From NCBI RefSeq assembly GCF_004153685.1, contig NZ_SDQD01000001.1:372001-436000 (forward strand): 64,000 bases of DNA. Reading direction: 5' to 3'. Both the position numbers and the translations under genes were made by a program. Shown here one piece after another: positions 8,261-16,824 of the stretch. This DNA is from Pollutimonas harenae. Lineage in GTDB: Bacteria > Pseudomonadota > Gammaproteobacteria > Burkholderiales > Burkholderiaceae_B. Within the stretch, counting starts at the first letter, position 1, and each line of letters begins with the position of its first letter. The notes under the pieces were generated by a model. That model did not search any database. It had not been told where the DNA came from and worked only from the letters and a program-made list of their open reading frames with translations.

Positions 8261-9430
8261 TTACCGTCCGGCCCCGCCTATGAGCATACGCTTCAGGAGC
8301 GGAATATTGTCCACCACCCGCATGCCCACATTTCGTCCCCAGGCCACTGGCGCCGTTGAGTTTGCAAATATTTTATGCAAGCCATCAGTGGCCAGGCTCA
8401 TGGCCAGAATTGGCTCCGCCCGGGCACGCCGGTAGCGGTGCAGCACCCGGGTATCACCAACCGCACGATACGCCTCTTTGGCCATCAGGACATTGAGCAA
8501 GCCCTGCACATCTCCGAGGCCCAGGTTCAGGCCCTGACCAGCCAGTGGATGCACTCGGTGGGCTGCGTCGCTGACTAGGGCTACACCTGGTGCCACCATG
8601 GCGCTGCTTTCCAGGAAGAGAGGGAAACCAAACAAGGGGCTGCGCACTGTCAAACGACCCAGTCTGCCGCCGCTGACCGCCAGTAGACGACGCTCCAGCT
8701 GGTGATTGCGCTCGGTTTCGGGCAAGGCCATCAAGGTCTTCGCCATATCGTCGGGCATGGACCATACCATGGATACCTGGTGCCCCTCGGTGGTGTCAGG
8801 CATGGGTAGCAAGGCGAGTACGGTATCGCCCGTGAACCACTGCAGTGCCACGTTCTGGTGCGGGAGTTCGCTGTTCAAGTGCACCACCAGGCCCTGATCG
8901 CCGTATGCGCGCGATTGATGACTGATACCCGCCGCGCTACGAACCGCCGACTTGGCACCATCGGCACCCACCAACAGGTCGGGTGTCAGGACTCGTCCGC
9001 TCTCGGTGTGTACCTTGCGTGATTCCAGTTTCTGGAATTTTTCGACATGCCAGGCTATGCCGAACACCTGCACCGCCTGCTGCAACGCACGCTCGAGCTC
9101 GCTGGATTCGACGATCCAGGCCAGCGCCGTCTGGGCAGCTTGCCAGGCGTGCAAATGAACCACACCACTGGCGTCGCCATAAACCTCCATGGTTTCAACA
9201 GGCGTCACGCGCGACGCATCCATCATGCTCCATATGCCCAGACCATCAAGAAAGGCCTGGCTGCTACTTGAAATGGCGTAGACACGTGGGTGATAGACAT
9301 CATTGGCTGGCACCCTGTGTGTGCTGCGAGGACCAAGCAGCTCGGCATGAAAGCCTGCCTTGGCCAGGCCCAACGCCATGGCCAGACCGGCAATACCGCT
9401 GCCGCACACCAATACGGATTCTTTGCTCAT
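8261..9430 (-). CDS. ubiH: UbiH/COQ6-family FAD-dependent hydroxylase
   Basis: A 389-residue flavoprotein monooxygenase of ubiquinone synthesis type. Visible: N-terminal FAD motif VLVCGSGIAGLAMALGLAKAG (about 6-26), GADGAKSAVR, and the COQ6/UbiH signature around LVSDAAHRVHPLAGQGLNLG (about 285-305). It would hydroxylate the quinone ring of a polyprenylated intermediate at the membrane. ATG 9430 is fixed by the 4-base ATGA overlap with the end of mltA; a longer frame to 9472 would overlap mltA without reason. UbiH, UbiF and UbiI-type relatives cannot be separated by eye, so the symbol is a best guess. Operon order mltA - ubiH - dsbC. Confidence 0.8.
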   Translation of the reverse strand: MSKESVLVCGSGIAGLAMALGLAKAGFHAELLGPRSTHRVPANDVYHPRVYAISSSSQAFLDGLGIWSMMDASRVTPVETMEVYGDASGVVHLHAWQAAQTALAWIVESSELERALQQAVQVFGIAWHVEKFQKLESRKVHTESGRVLTPDLLVGADGAKSAVRSAAGISHQSRAYGDQGLVVHLNSELPHQNVALQWFTGDTVLALLPMPDTTEGHQVSMVWSMPDDMAKTLMALPETERNHQLERRLLAVSGGRLGRLTVRSPLFGFPLFLESSAMVAPGVALVSDAAHRVHPLAGQGLNLGLGDVQGLLNVLMAKEAYRAVGDTRVLHRYRRARAEPILAMSLATDGLHKIFANSTAPVAWGRNVGMRVVDNIPLLKRMLIGGAGR

Positions 9431-10707
9431 CGTGCTGAAGGGGCTCCTGCCTGTTTGGGCCACAATACCCACACCTCGCCAGGCTGCTTCATGCGGCCCG
9501 CCTTGGCGCCGGCTTTGTCGCCAAATCCCCAGTAATAATCAATGCGTGCTGCCCCCTTGATGGCTGCACCCGTATCCTGAGCAAACACCAGTCGACGCAG
9601 CGGCGTACTGGAAGCGGGCTGCTGAGTCGATAGATAAAGCGGAGCGCCCAAAGGCACAAACTTGGTGTCGACCGCTACGGCACGCTGTCCAATCAATGGA
9701 ATGCCATACGCCCCCTTGGGACCCAGCTCAGGATCGGTCACCGCCTCTTCACGGAAAAACACCGTAGCCGGATTGGCATTGAGCATTTCCTGGACTCTGG
9801 AGGGGTTATTTTTGGCCCATGCCTTGATGTTTTGCATGGAGGCCTGTGCCAATGGAAGCTCGCCTTTCTTGGCCAGCCATTGGCCTATGGACACATAGGG
9901 ACGGCCATTGTGGTCGGCATAGGCCAGGCGTATTGTCTGGCCGTTGTCCAGTAACGCCCGGCCCGACCCTTGAATTTGCAGGAAGAAAGCTTCGACAGGG
10001 TCATTGACCCAGACAATGGCACGCGGCTGCCGCTCGGGCGACGCTGCGATTTCAGCACGGGTGTCGTAGGGAACGACGCGCTTGCCCACGACCTTGCCTC
10101 GTACCCGCTTACCAGCCAGCTCTGGGTACACCGCACCCAGATCTATGGTCAGCAAGTCGTCGGGCGCCTCATACAAAGGCCATTGATACTCGCCCTGGCG
10201 ACTGCGTGATGCATGCACCAGAGGCTCGTAATAGCTGGTGACGGTATTGCGGGCCGGCTTACCTGCGGCATCGAGCAACTGCCAGGGCTGCAGGTTGGCT
10301 TGCAAAAACTGACGCACACTGTCCGTTGACGCAGTGCTGGCAGTCAGGCCTGACTGCACCGCAGCGGCACATACTGGCTGCCAGGCACGCGGCGTGGCAC
10401 GCGCTTGTTGGGCCAGCGAGCCCGATATGGGTCGCATCAGGCCCTTGCAGTTATTGATGAAACCTTTCCATACCTGGTCCAGGCTGTCGCTTTCCCAGCC
10501 TGGCAGCGAAGACCAGGACACCTGCTTAAACTTGCCCGACAAGGCCCGTGCCGGGGTGTCGCGCATGGTGCTCAGGTCAGGCACCCGCAGGGCTTGCTCG
10601 GCAATGTTGTCTGTTGTACCCGACGCGGCATCGTCGGATTCGATGGGTACGCTGCTGCAAGCAGCCAGCAGCGTCAACAAAAGAGAGGAAAGCAGGATTC
10701 TATTCAT
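9427..10707 (-). CDS. mltA: Membrane-bound lytic murein transglycosylase A (lipoprotein)
   Basis: A 426-residue lipoprotein; ATG 10707 gives MNRILLSSLLLTLLAACSS with the lipobox LAAC (Cys17). It cleaves the MurNAc-GlcNAc bond of peptidoglycan to form 1,6-anhydro ends. The MltA domain occupies about 140-330, and the C-terminal 3D domain contains the catalytic-type segment RRLVFAQDTGAAIKGAARID and YWGFGDKAG. It is followed by the ubiH-like gene with a 4-base overlap and preceded by apaG with a 19-base gap, so apaG-mltA-ubiH-dsbC is probably one transcript. Confidence 0.93.
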   Translation of the reverse strand: MNRILLSSLLLTLLAACSSVPIESDDAASGTTDNIAEQALRVPDLSTMRDTPARALSGKFKQVSWSSLPGWESDSLDQVWKGFINNCKGLMRPISGSLAQQARATPRAWQPVCAAAVQSGLTASTASTDSVRQFLQANLQPWQLLDAAGKPARNTVTSYYEPLVHASRSRQGEYQWPLYEAPDDLLTIDLGAVYPELAGKRVRGKVVGKRVVPYDTRAEIAASPERQPRAIVWVNDPVEAFFLQIQGSGRALLDNGQTIRLAYADHNGRPYVSIGQWLAKKGELPLAQASMQNIKAWAKNNPSRVQEMLNANPATVFFREEAVTDPELGPKGAYGIPLIGQRAVAVDTKFVPLGAPLYLSTQQPASSTPLRRLVFAQDTGAAIKGAARIDYYWGFGDKAGAKAGRMKQPGEVWVLWPKQAGAPSAR

Positions 10708-10726
10708 AGGCTCGCAAGGTCGGAGG

Positions 10727-11101
10727 TTAATGCAGGGTGCGTGGCATGGCCAGAACGAATTCCTGGATGGGCACATCGAACGGAATGCCATTTTCGCCTA
10801 CGCACAAATAGCTGCCTCGCATGGAACCCACCGGTGTGGGCAGCGGACAGCCGCTGGTATATTCAAAGGTCTCGCCTGGTTTCAGCAAGGGCTGCTGGCC
10901 CACCACACCCAGCCCGCGCACTTCCTGGACATGCTGATTGCCGTCAGAGATGATCCAGTGCCGGCTGATGACCTGAGCGGCGTGCTGACCCTTGTTGGTA
11001 ATGCGCACCGTATAGGCAAACACGAACTGCTGCTCCTGGGGCTCGGATTGATCGGCCAGATACTGCGGCGTCACGATAACCGCGATGTCGTATGGTTTCA
11101 T
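10727..11101 (-). CDS. apaG: ApaG-domain protein (CorD)
   Basis: A 124-residue, single-domain protein of the full family length with the conserved fold signatures FAYTVRITNKG, SRHWIISDGNG-like (SRHWIISDGN), VGEQP-like (VGQQPLLKPGETFEYTSGCPL) and GSMRGSYLCV. ApaG domains are fibronectin-type beta sandwiches associated with Co/Mg homeostasis and Ap4A metabolism in enterobacteria and with protein binding in eukaryotes; the biochemical role is unsettled. It is divergent from rpe across a 99-base AT-rich region (11102-11200) that must hold both promoters; a TACAAT candidate -10 for rpe is at 11149-11154, without a good -35. Confidence 0.93.
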   Translation of the reverse strand: MKPYDIAVIVTPQYLADQSEPQEQQFVFAYTVRITNKGQHAAQVISRHWIISDGNQHVQEVRGLGVVGQQPLLKPGETFEYTSGCPLPTPVGSMRGSYLCVGENGIPFDVPIQEFVLAMPRTLH

Positions 11102-11200
11102 GTTGTGGCCCTACAGCACAATATATAAATTTAAAGTAGTCATTCACTTACAATAATGACACATAGCACTTTGCTATGGCACCTTAACCGATTTACGCAC

Positions 11201-11902
11201 ATGCCTTTTTCCCAACCCACCCGAATTGCTCCCAGCCTGCTGGCCGCCGACTTTGCCAAGTTGGGCGAAGAAGTCAAAAACGTCGTAGCCGCTGGCGCAG
11301 ACTGGATTCACTTTGACGTAATGGACAACCACTACGTCCCCAACCTGACCATAGGCCCCATGGTATGCGAGGCCTTGCGCCCCCACACAGATGCACCTAT
11401 AGACGTGCACCTGATGGTTGAACCAGTCGACGCCATTATCCCGCAATTTGCCAAGGCTGGCGCCAATATCATTACCTTTCATCCCGAAGCATCCAAGCAT
11501 GTGGACCGCAGCCTGGGACTGATCAAGGAACATGGCTGCAAGGCTGGCCTGGTCTTCAATCCAGCCACGCCACTCAGCTGGATGGACTATGTCATGGACA
11601 AGCTCGATGTCGTCTTGCTGATGTCGGTCAATCCGGGTTTTGGCGGTCAGGGCTTTATTCCCGGAACACTGGCAAAGCTTATGCAGGCTCGCCAAAAAAT
11701 AGACCGCTGGCAAAACGAAGGCGGGCAGCGCATCGCACTGGAAGTCGACGGCGGGGTCAAGGTCGATAATATTGCAGCCATACGCGCCGCAGGCGCCGAT
11801 ACCTTTGTGGCCGGCTCAGCCATTTTCAGCCAGCCTGACTACAAAACCGTAATTGACGCCCTGCGTGCCGAAATCATCAAGGGCGAGTCACTTTCGACTT
11901 AA
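11201..11902 (+). CDS. rpe: Ribulose-phosphate 3-epimerase
   Basis: A 233-residue TIM barrel from ATG 11201, [20 protein letters not shown]; the frame extends upstream to 11156 but the family starts with the [10 protein letters not shown] segment. It interconverts ribulose 5-phosphate and xylulose 5-phosphate using a metal held by His and Asp residues, visible in [15 protein letters not shown] and DVHLMVEP, with the phosphate-binding [13 protein letters not shown] loop and VDGGV near the end. It stands directly before gph and the trp operon, an order known in several beta- and gammaproteobacteria. Confidence 0.96.
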   Translation: MPFSQPTRIAPSLLAADFAKLGEEVKNVVAAGADWIHFDVMDNHYVPNLTIGPMVCEALRPHTDAPIDVHLMVEPVDAIIPQFAKAGANIITFHPEASKHVDRSLGLIKEHGCKAGLVFNPATPLSWMDYVMDKLDVVLLMSVNPGFGGQGFIPGTLAKLMQARQKIDRWQNEGGQRIALEVDGGVKVDNIAAIRAAGADTFVAGSAIFSQPDYKTVIDALRAEIIKGESLST

Positions 11903-11954
11903 AAACGCCCACCTACCCTCACCGCCCACAATTAACCCAACTCACAGAGCACCG

Positions 11955-12647
11955 ATGACACTGACCGCTGCACTTTTTGACCTGGATGGCACCCTGCTGG
12001 ACACCATTCCCGATTTATCCCAAGCGGCCAACGCCATGCGGCAAGACCTGGGCCTGGCCACAGTGCCCCAAGCGACCATCGCGAGCTACGTAGGCAAAGG
12101 TACCGAAAACCTGGTCATGCGTACCCTGGCAAACAACCCCACTGGCACGATACCCAGCCAGGATGACATCCGCCAAGGTCTGACGCTGTTCAATCGCCAT
12201 TACCATGCATGCAATGGCGACAGCGCCGTGCTGTATCCGGGCGCCCTGGAAGGGCTGCAGGCCTTCAAGGACGCGGGCTACAAGCTGGCCATTGTCACCA
12301 ACAAGCCCACCGAGTTCACGCTCCCTCTGCTTGAGCGCAGCGGCATCGCGGCATTTTTCGACTGCGTCGTATGCGGCGATACCTGCGAACAAAAAAAACC
12401 ACAGCCCATGCCCTTTTTGCACGCCTGCTCTTTGCTGGGCGTACAACCCGGCCAGGCCCTGGCCATAGGTGATTCGATCAATGACGCCCTGGCAGCCCGC
12501 GCCGCTGGTATACCGGTGCTGGCCGTTCCTTATGGTTACAACGAAGGTATGGACGTGCGCGATCTTCCTGTCGATGATATAGTTACGTCGATTGCTGAAG
12601 CCGCCCACTGGGCCGCCAACCGTAAAACCGAATACCAAGAACCATGA
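11955..12647 (+). CDS. gph: Phosphoglycolate phosphatase
   Basis: A 230-residue HAD-superfamily enzyme from ATG 11955. Motif I FDLDGTLLDT (residues 7-16) holds the nucleophilic Asp, motif II is IVTNKP, motif III/IV is KKPQPMPFLHA...IGDSINDALAARAAG. It hydrolyses 2-phosphoglycolate produced during DNA repair or photorespiration-like chemistry. The stop codon overlaps the start of a Trp-rich leader peptide (ATGA at 12644-12647), placing the trp attenuator immediately after gph. Confidence 0.93.
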   Translation: MTLTAALFDLDGTLLDTIPDLSQAANAMRQDLGLATVPQATIASYVGKGTENLVMRTLANNPTGTIPSQDDIRQGLTLFNRHYHACNGDSAVLYPGALEGLQAFKDAGYKLAIVTNKPTEFTLPLLERSGIAAFFDCVVCGDTCEQKKPQPMPFLHACSLLGVQPGQALAIGDSINDALAARAAGIPVLAVPYGYNEGMDVRDLPVDDIVTSIAEAAHWAANRKTEYQEP

Positions 12648-12715
12648 TCGCTACCTCTTATTACACCGCTGCTCCCCGCGCCTACTGGCGCTGGTGGCGT
12701 TTGTGTTCTGGGTAG
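12644..12715 (+). CDS. trpL: trp operon leader peptide
   Basis: A 23-residue frame, MIATSYYTAAPRAYWRWWRL..., ends at TAG 12713-12715. Three TGG codons lie at 12686, 12692 and 12695, a density typical of a peptide that senses charged tRNA-Trp. Its ATG overlaps the gph stop codon (ATGA), so its translation is probably coupled to gph when transcription comes through. It is too short for standard gene calling. Position before a terminator hairpin and trpE supports the call. Confidence 0.9.
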   Translation: MIATSYYTAAPRAYWRWWRLCSG

Positions 12716-12812
12716 CGGTAATCCTCTCCCGGCATTTAAAACCCTGTCGTTTTAGTGCCGTCAGCATTACCAGAAAAGCAGCCCGGAACCCATAAATTGG
12801 CCGGGCTTTTTT
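12665..12812 (+). promoter_or_regulatory. trp attenuator with competing hairpins
   Basis: Four arms fit the classic model. Arm 1 ACCGCT (12665-12670) with following CCC pairs with arm 2 GGG..AGCGGT (12710-12719). Arm 2 GTTCTGGG (12705-12712) alternatively pairs with arm 3 CCCGGAAC (12782-12789, one G-U). Arm 3 AGCCCGG (12780-12786) pairs with arm 4 CCGGGCT (12801-12807), followed by a T-run: the terminator. A ribosome stalled on the Trp codons at 12686-12697 would cover arm 1 and favour the 2:3 antiterminator, letting trpE be transcribed when Trp is low. A further hairpin, CGGCA...TGCCG at 12730-12760, sits between. Pairings were worked out by hand. Confidence 0.85.
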
Positions 12813-12854
12813 GATTCCTGTCCCGGTCTGTATGCAAACCACACTGAGACCTTT

Positions 12855-14375
12855 ATGACAGAAATTGAATTCAACGCACTGGCAGCACAAGGCTACAACC
12901 GCATACCACTTATTGCGGAAACCTATGCCGACCTGGACACCCCCCTGGCTATCTATCTGAAACTGGCTCATAGCGGCCCCGAGGGTGGCCGCAACAGTTG
13001 CCTGCTGGAGTCCGTTGTGGGCGGCGAGCGCTTCGGCCGCTACTCTTTCATCGGCCTGCCCGCCAAGACCGTCATTCGCGCCAGCGGCACAAGCACCGAA
13101 GTCGTACACCAGGGGCAAGTTGTGGAAAGCCATGAGGGCGACCCCTTGAACTTCATTGAGGCCTATCAGGCTCGCTTCAAGGTCGCCATCAGGCCCGGTA
13201 TGCCGCGCTTTGCCGGCGGCCTGGCAGGCTACTTCGGCTATGACACGGTGCGACATATCGAACCTCGCCTGGGGCCTGCCGTCAAGCCGTTTCCGGCAGG
13301 ACAAGACGAAGGTACACCCGACATCATGCTGCTGCAAGTCGATGAACTCGTCATTGTGGACAACCTGGCAGGACGCACCTATTTGGTGGTATATGCCGAC
13401 CCCACCAAGCCGGAAGCCTACGTTTTGGCCAAGCGCCGGCTGAAAGAGCTGCGCGAAAAGCTGCGTACCCCTGTGGTCATTCCCTATGCCTATGCCAGCA
13501 TGCAAACCACCGCCAGGCGGGATTTCGATAAAAAAGACTATATCGACGCCGTACTCAAGGCCAAGGAATACATCGCTGCAGGCGACTTGATGCAGGTACA
13601 GGTCGGGCAGGTTATTGCCAAGCCTTTCCGCGACTCTCCTCTTTCACTCTACCGTTCGCTACGCTCGCTCAATCCTTCGCCCTATATGTACTACTGGAAC
13701 TTCGACAATTTCCAGGTCGTAGGCTCATCACCCGAAATCCTGGTCCGTCAGGAAATTGTCACCGAGGAACAGCGCCAGAAGAACATCATCACCATTCGCC
13801 CGCTCGCGGGCACCCGCAAACGCGGCGCGACACCCGAAGAAGACCTGCAACTGGCCGAAGAACTGACAGCCGACCCTAAAGAAAGGGCCGAGCACGTCAT
13901 GCTGATCGACCTGGCACGCAATGACGTTGGCCGCGTCGCCAAGACCGGCACCGTAAAGGTCACCGACACCATGACCATAGAGCGTTATTCACACGTCATG
14001 CATCTGGTCTCCAATGTTGCTGGCGAACTGAACGACGGCATGAGCAATATGGATGTCCTGCGCGCGTCTTTCCCGGCCGGCACCCTGACGGGAGCCCCCA
14101 AAGTGCGCGCCATGGAAATCATCGATGAACTGGAGCCCGTACGGCGCGGCATCTACGGCGGAGCGGCCGGCTACCTGAGCTATGGCGGCGAAATGGACGT
14201 TGCCATCGCCATACGCACCGGCATCATCAAGGACGGCATGCTGTATGTGCAGGCGGCAGCCGGCATTGTGGCCGACTCAGATCCCGAGAAAGAATGGCAA
14301 GAAACCGAAGCCAAGGCACGCGCCGTCTTGCGTGCAGCCGAACAAGTGCAGTTTGGCCTCGATGAACCCATTTAA
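12855..14375 (+). CDS. trpE: Anthranilate synthase component I
   Basis: A 506-residue chorismate-utilising enzyme that makes anthranilate from chorismate with ammonia supplied by TrpG. The N-terminal regulatory part holds the LLES motif (50-53), the usual site of Trp feedback binding. The C-terminal catalytic domain shows TIRPLAGTRKRG, DPKERAEHVMLIDLARNDVGRV, FPAGTLTGAPKVRAMEIIDELEP and YGGAAGYLSYGGEMD. It is preceded by the attenuator and followed by trpG with a 27-base gap. Confidence 0.97.
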   Translation: MTEIEFNALAAQGYNRIPLIAETYADLDTPLAIYLKLAHSGPEGGRNSCLLESVVGGERFGRYSFIGLPAKTVIRASGTSTEVVHQGQVVESHEGDPLNFIEAYQARFKVAIRPGMPRFAGGLAGYFGYDTVRHIEPRLGPAVKPFPAGQDEGTPDIMLLQVDELVIVDNLAGRTYLVVYADPTKPEAYVLAKRRLKELREKLRTPVVIPYAYASMQTTARRDFDKKDYIDAVLKAKEYIAAGDLMQVQVGQVIAKPFRDSPLSLYRSLRSLNPSPYMYYWNFDNFQVVGSSPEILVRQEIVTEEQRQKNIITIRPLAGTRKRGATPEEDLQLAEELTADPKERAEHVMLIDLARNDVGRVAKTGTVKVTDTMTIERYSHVMHLVSNVAGELNDGMSNMDVLRASFPAGTLTGAPKVRAMEIIDELEPVRRGIYGGAAGYLSYGGEMDVAIAIRTGIIKDGMLYVQAAAGIVADSDPEKEWQETEAKARAVLRAAEQVQFGLDEPI

Positions 14376-14402
14376 TACACCACGCATAGTCCGGAGAAGC
14401 AC

Positions 14403-14966
14403 ATGTTATTGATGCTTGATAATTACGATTCGTTCACCTACAACCTGGTGCAGTATTTTGGCGAGCTAGGCGAAGAAGTGCGCGTACTGCGCAACGATCA
14501 AACCACAGTGGCCGACATTGCCGCCATGAATCCTGCACGCATCTGCGTATCACCCGGCCCTTGCTCACCTGCCGAGGCCGGCATATCCATAGAGCTGATC
14601 CAACACTTTGCCGGCAAGCTGCCTATTCTGGGCGTGTGCCTGGGACACCAGGCCATAGGCGCAGCCTTTGGTGGCGACATTGTGCGAGCCAAGCAAATCA
14701 TGCATGGCAAGGTATCCAGCATTACCCATACCGGCACCGACGTCTTTGCGGGCCTGCCCTCGCCCTACGATGTCACCCGCTACCATTCATTGGCGGTCAA
14801 GCGCGAAAGCCTGCCCGACTGCCTGGACATTACCGCCCAGACCGAAGACGGAGAAATCATGGGTGTGCGTCATAAGACCATGCCCATTTATGGCGTCCAG
14901 TTCCATCCCGAGTCGGTACTCAGTGAACACGGCCATGCTTTACTGAAAAACTTTCTGGCGATCTAA
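14403..14966 (+). CDS. trpG: Anthranilate synthase component II (glutamine amidotransferase)
   Basis: A 187-residue class I amidotransferase. It releases ammonia from glutamine for TrpE. The nucleophile Cys79 lies in [10 protein letters not shown], and the His/Glu of the triad in [13 protein letters not shown] near the C-terminus. The start has the family sequence [20 protein letters not shown]. As in many bacteria the protein could also serve para-aminobenzoate synthesis (PabA role), since no separate pabA is seen here. GGAG precedes the ATG. Confidence 0.96.
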   Translation: MLLMLDNYDSFTYNLVQYFGELGEEVRVLRNDQTTVADIAAMNPARICVSPGPCSPAEAGISIELIQHFAGKLPILGVCLGHQAIGAAFGGDIVRAKQIMHGKVSSITHTGTDVFAGLPSPYDVTRYHSLAVKRESLPDCLDITAQTEDGEIMGVRHKTMPIYGVQFHPESVLSEHGHALLKNFLAI

Positions 14967-14992
14967 TGCATATAAAGAACAAGGAAACCCCC

Positions 14993-16024
14993 ATGACCAT
15001 CACTCCTACTGAAGCGCTTTCACGCTGTATCGAGCATCGCGAAATTTTCCATAATGAAATGCTGCACCTGATGCGCATGCTGATGCGCGGTGAGATGTCG
15101 CCGACCATTGCCAGCGCGTTGCTTATGGGCCTGCGGGTCAAAAAAGAAACGGTGGGCGAGATTACCGCCGCCGCACAGGTCATGCGTGAATTCGCCCTGC
15201 CGGTCCATATACCCAACACCCAGGATTTGCTCGATATGTGCGGCACGGGCGGCGATGGCTCCAATACCTTCAATATTTCCACGGCAGCCATGTTCGTGGC
15301 AGCCTCACAAGGCGTGAAAATTGCCAAGCATGGTGGCCGCAGCGCGTCATCCTCATCCGGCAGCGCCGATGTACTCGAAGAACTGGGCGTCAACGTCATG
15401 CTCAGTCCCGAGCAAGTCGCCGAATGCCTTGAACGCACCGGCGTCGGCTTTATGTTCGCCCCTGCCCACCATAGTGCCATGAAGAACGTGGGCGCCTTGC
15501 GCAAAGAGCTGGCCGTACGCACCATTTTCAATATTCTGGGCCCGCTCACCAACCCGGCCAATGCCGCCAATCAGCTCATGGGTGTGTTTCATCCCGACCT
15601 GGTCGGTATACAAGTACGGGTGCTGGAGCGTCTGGGCTCCAAACACGTGCTCATCGTGCATGGTAAAGACGGCATGGACGAAGCCTCGCTGGGCGCGGCA
15701 ACGCTGGTCGGCGAGCTGAAAGACGGCGAAGTGCGCGAATACGAAATTCACCCCGAAGACTTTGGCATGACCATGGTGTCAAACCGCTCCATCAAAGTGA
15801 ATAACCGTAGCGAATCAGCGGCCATGCTGCTTGGTGCCCTAGATAACGTCGAGGGTCCGGCTCGTGATATCGTTGGCTTTAACGCAGGCTTGGCCATCTA
15901 TGCCGGAAATAAGGCCGACTCCATCGAGCAAGGCCTGAAAATGGCATTCGAAGCGCTGGCCAGCGGTGCTGCCCGCGCCAAGCTGGACGAATTCTGCACG
16001 TACACACGGACGCTGACGAAATGA
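14993..16024 (+). CDS. trpD: Anthranilate phosphoribosyltransferase
   Basis: A 343-residue enzyme from ATG 14993, preceded by AAGGAAA; the frame continues upstream to 14966 overlapping trpG, but the internal ATG matches the family N-terminus. It joins anthranilate and PRPP. Signatures: [17 protein letters not shown] (about 79-95) for PRPP binding, [21 protein letters not shown], and the paired acidic residues in [14 protein letters not shown] overlaps the ATG of trpC (ATGA at 16021-16024), indicating translational coupling. Confidence 0.97.
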   Translation: MTITPTEALSRCIEHREIFHNEMLHLMRMLMRGEMSPTIASALLMGLRVKKETVGEITAAAQVMREFALPVHIPNTQDLLDMCGTGGDGSNTFNISTAAMFVAASQGVKIAKHGGRSASSSSGSADVLEELGVNVMLSPEQVAECLERTGVGFMFAPAHHSAMKNVGALRKELAVRTIFNILGPLTNPANAANQLMGVFHPDLVGIQVRVLERLGSKHVLIVHGKDGMDEASLGAATLVGELKDGEVREYEIHPEDFGMTMVSNRSIKVNNRSESAAMLLGALDNVEGPARDIVGFNAGLAIYAGNKADSIEQGLKMAFEALASGAARAKLDEFCTYTRTLTK

Positions 16025-16815
16025 ACGATATTCTTGCCAAGATTCTTGAAACGAAAAAAAACGAAGTTGCTACCGCCCGCCAGATGCGCAGTGAGTCCGA
16101 TGTCCTGCGCGAAGCCAAAAGCCGTAAGGATTTGCGCGGCTTCGCCCGTGCAATCGAAGAAAAGATCGCACAGGGCAAACCTGGCGTGATTGCCGAAATC
16201 AAAAAGGCATCACCATCAAAAGGCGTCATTCGCGAAAACTTCAACGTGGTGGATATTGCCACATCTTATGCCGCGCATGGTGCCGCCTGCCTGTCGGTAC
16301 TGACCGATGTAACGTTCTTCCAGGGTTCCTACGATTATCTGCGCCAGGCCCGTGCCGCCTGCACACTGCCGGTGCTGCGCAAAGACTTCATCATCGACCC
16401 CTACCAGATCGTGCATGCCCGCGCACTCGGCGCTGACTGCATCCTGCTGATTGTGGCGGCGCTCAGTCCGCAGCAACTGCGCGAATTCGAAAGCCTCGCC
16501 AAAGAGCTTGGCATGGACGTTCTGGTCGAAGTCCATGATCGCCACGAACTCGATATTGCCCTGGAACTGGATACGACCCTGCTTGGCATCAACAACCGCA
16601 ATCTGCGTACATTTGAAACCTCACTGCAAAACACCCTCGATCTTCTGCCAGCCGTCCCCGAGAGCAAGCGCGTCGTCACTGAAAGCGGCATCCTGACACC
16701 CGACGACGTTGCCCTCATGCGTGAGCACCAGGTTCATGCCTTTCTGGTTGGTGAAGCCTTCATGAAGGCCCCGGAACCTGGCACTGCATTGCAAGAACTG
16801 TTCTTCAGCCACTAA
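16021..16815 (+). CDS. trpC: Indole-3-glycerol-phosphate synthase
   Basis: A 264-residue monofunctional TIM barrel (no fused TrpF). It closes the indole ring from CdRP. Family motifs: [20 protein letters not shown] (about 59-78) with the catalytic Lys, [30 protein letters not shown] and FLVGEAFM at the end. The trp operon present here is trpEGDC; trpF, trpB and trpA lie elsewhere. The following gene starts 9 bases later. Confidence 0.97.
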   Translation: MNDILAKILETKKNEVATARQMRSESDVLREAKSRKDLRGFARAIEEKIAQGKPGVIAEIKKASPSKGVIRENFNVVDIATSYAAHGAACLSVLTDVTFFQGSYDYLRQARAACTLPVLRKDFIIDPYQIVHARALGADCILLIVAALSPQQLREFESLAKELGMDVLVEVHDRHELDIALELDTTLLGINNRNLRTFETSLQNTLDLLPAVPESKRVVTESGILTPDDVALMREHQVHAFLVGEAFMKAPEPGTALQELFFSH

Positions 16816-16824
16816 GACAGCAAT

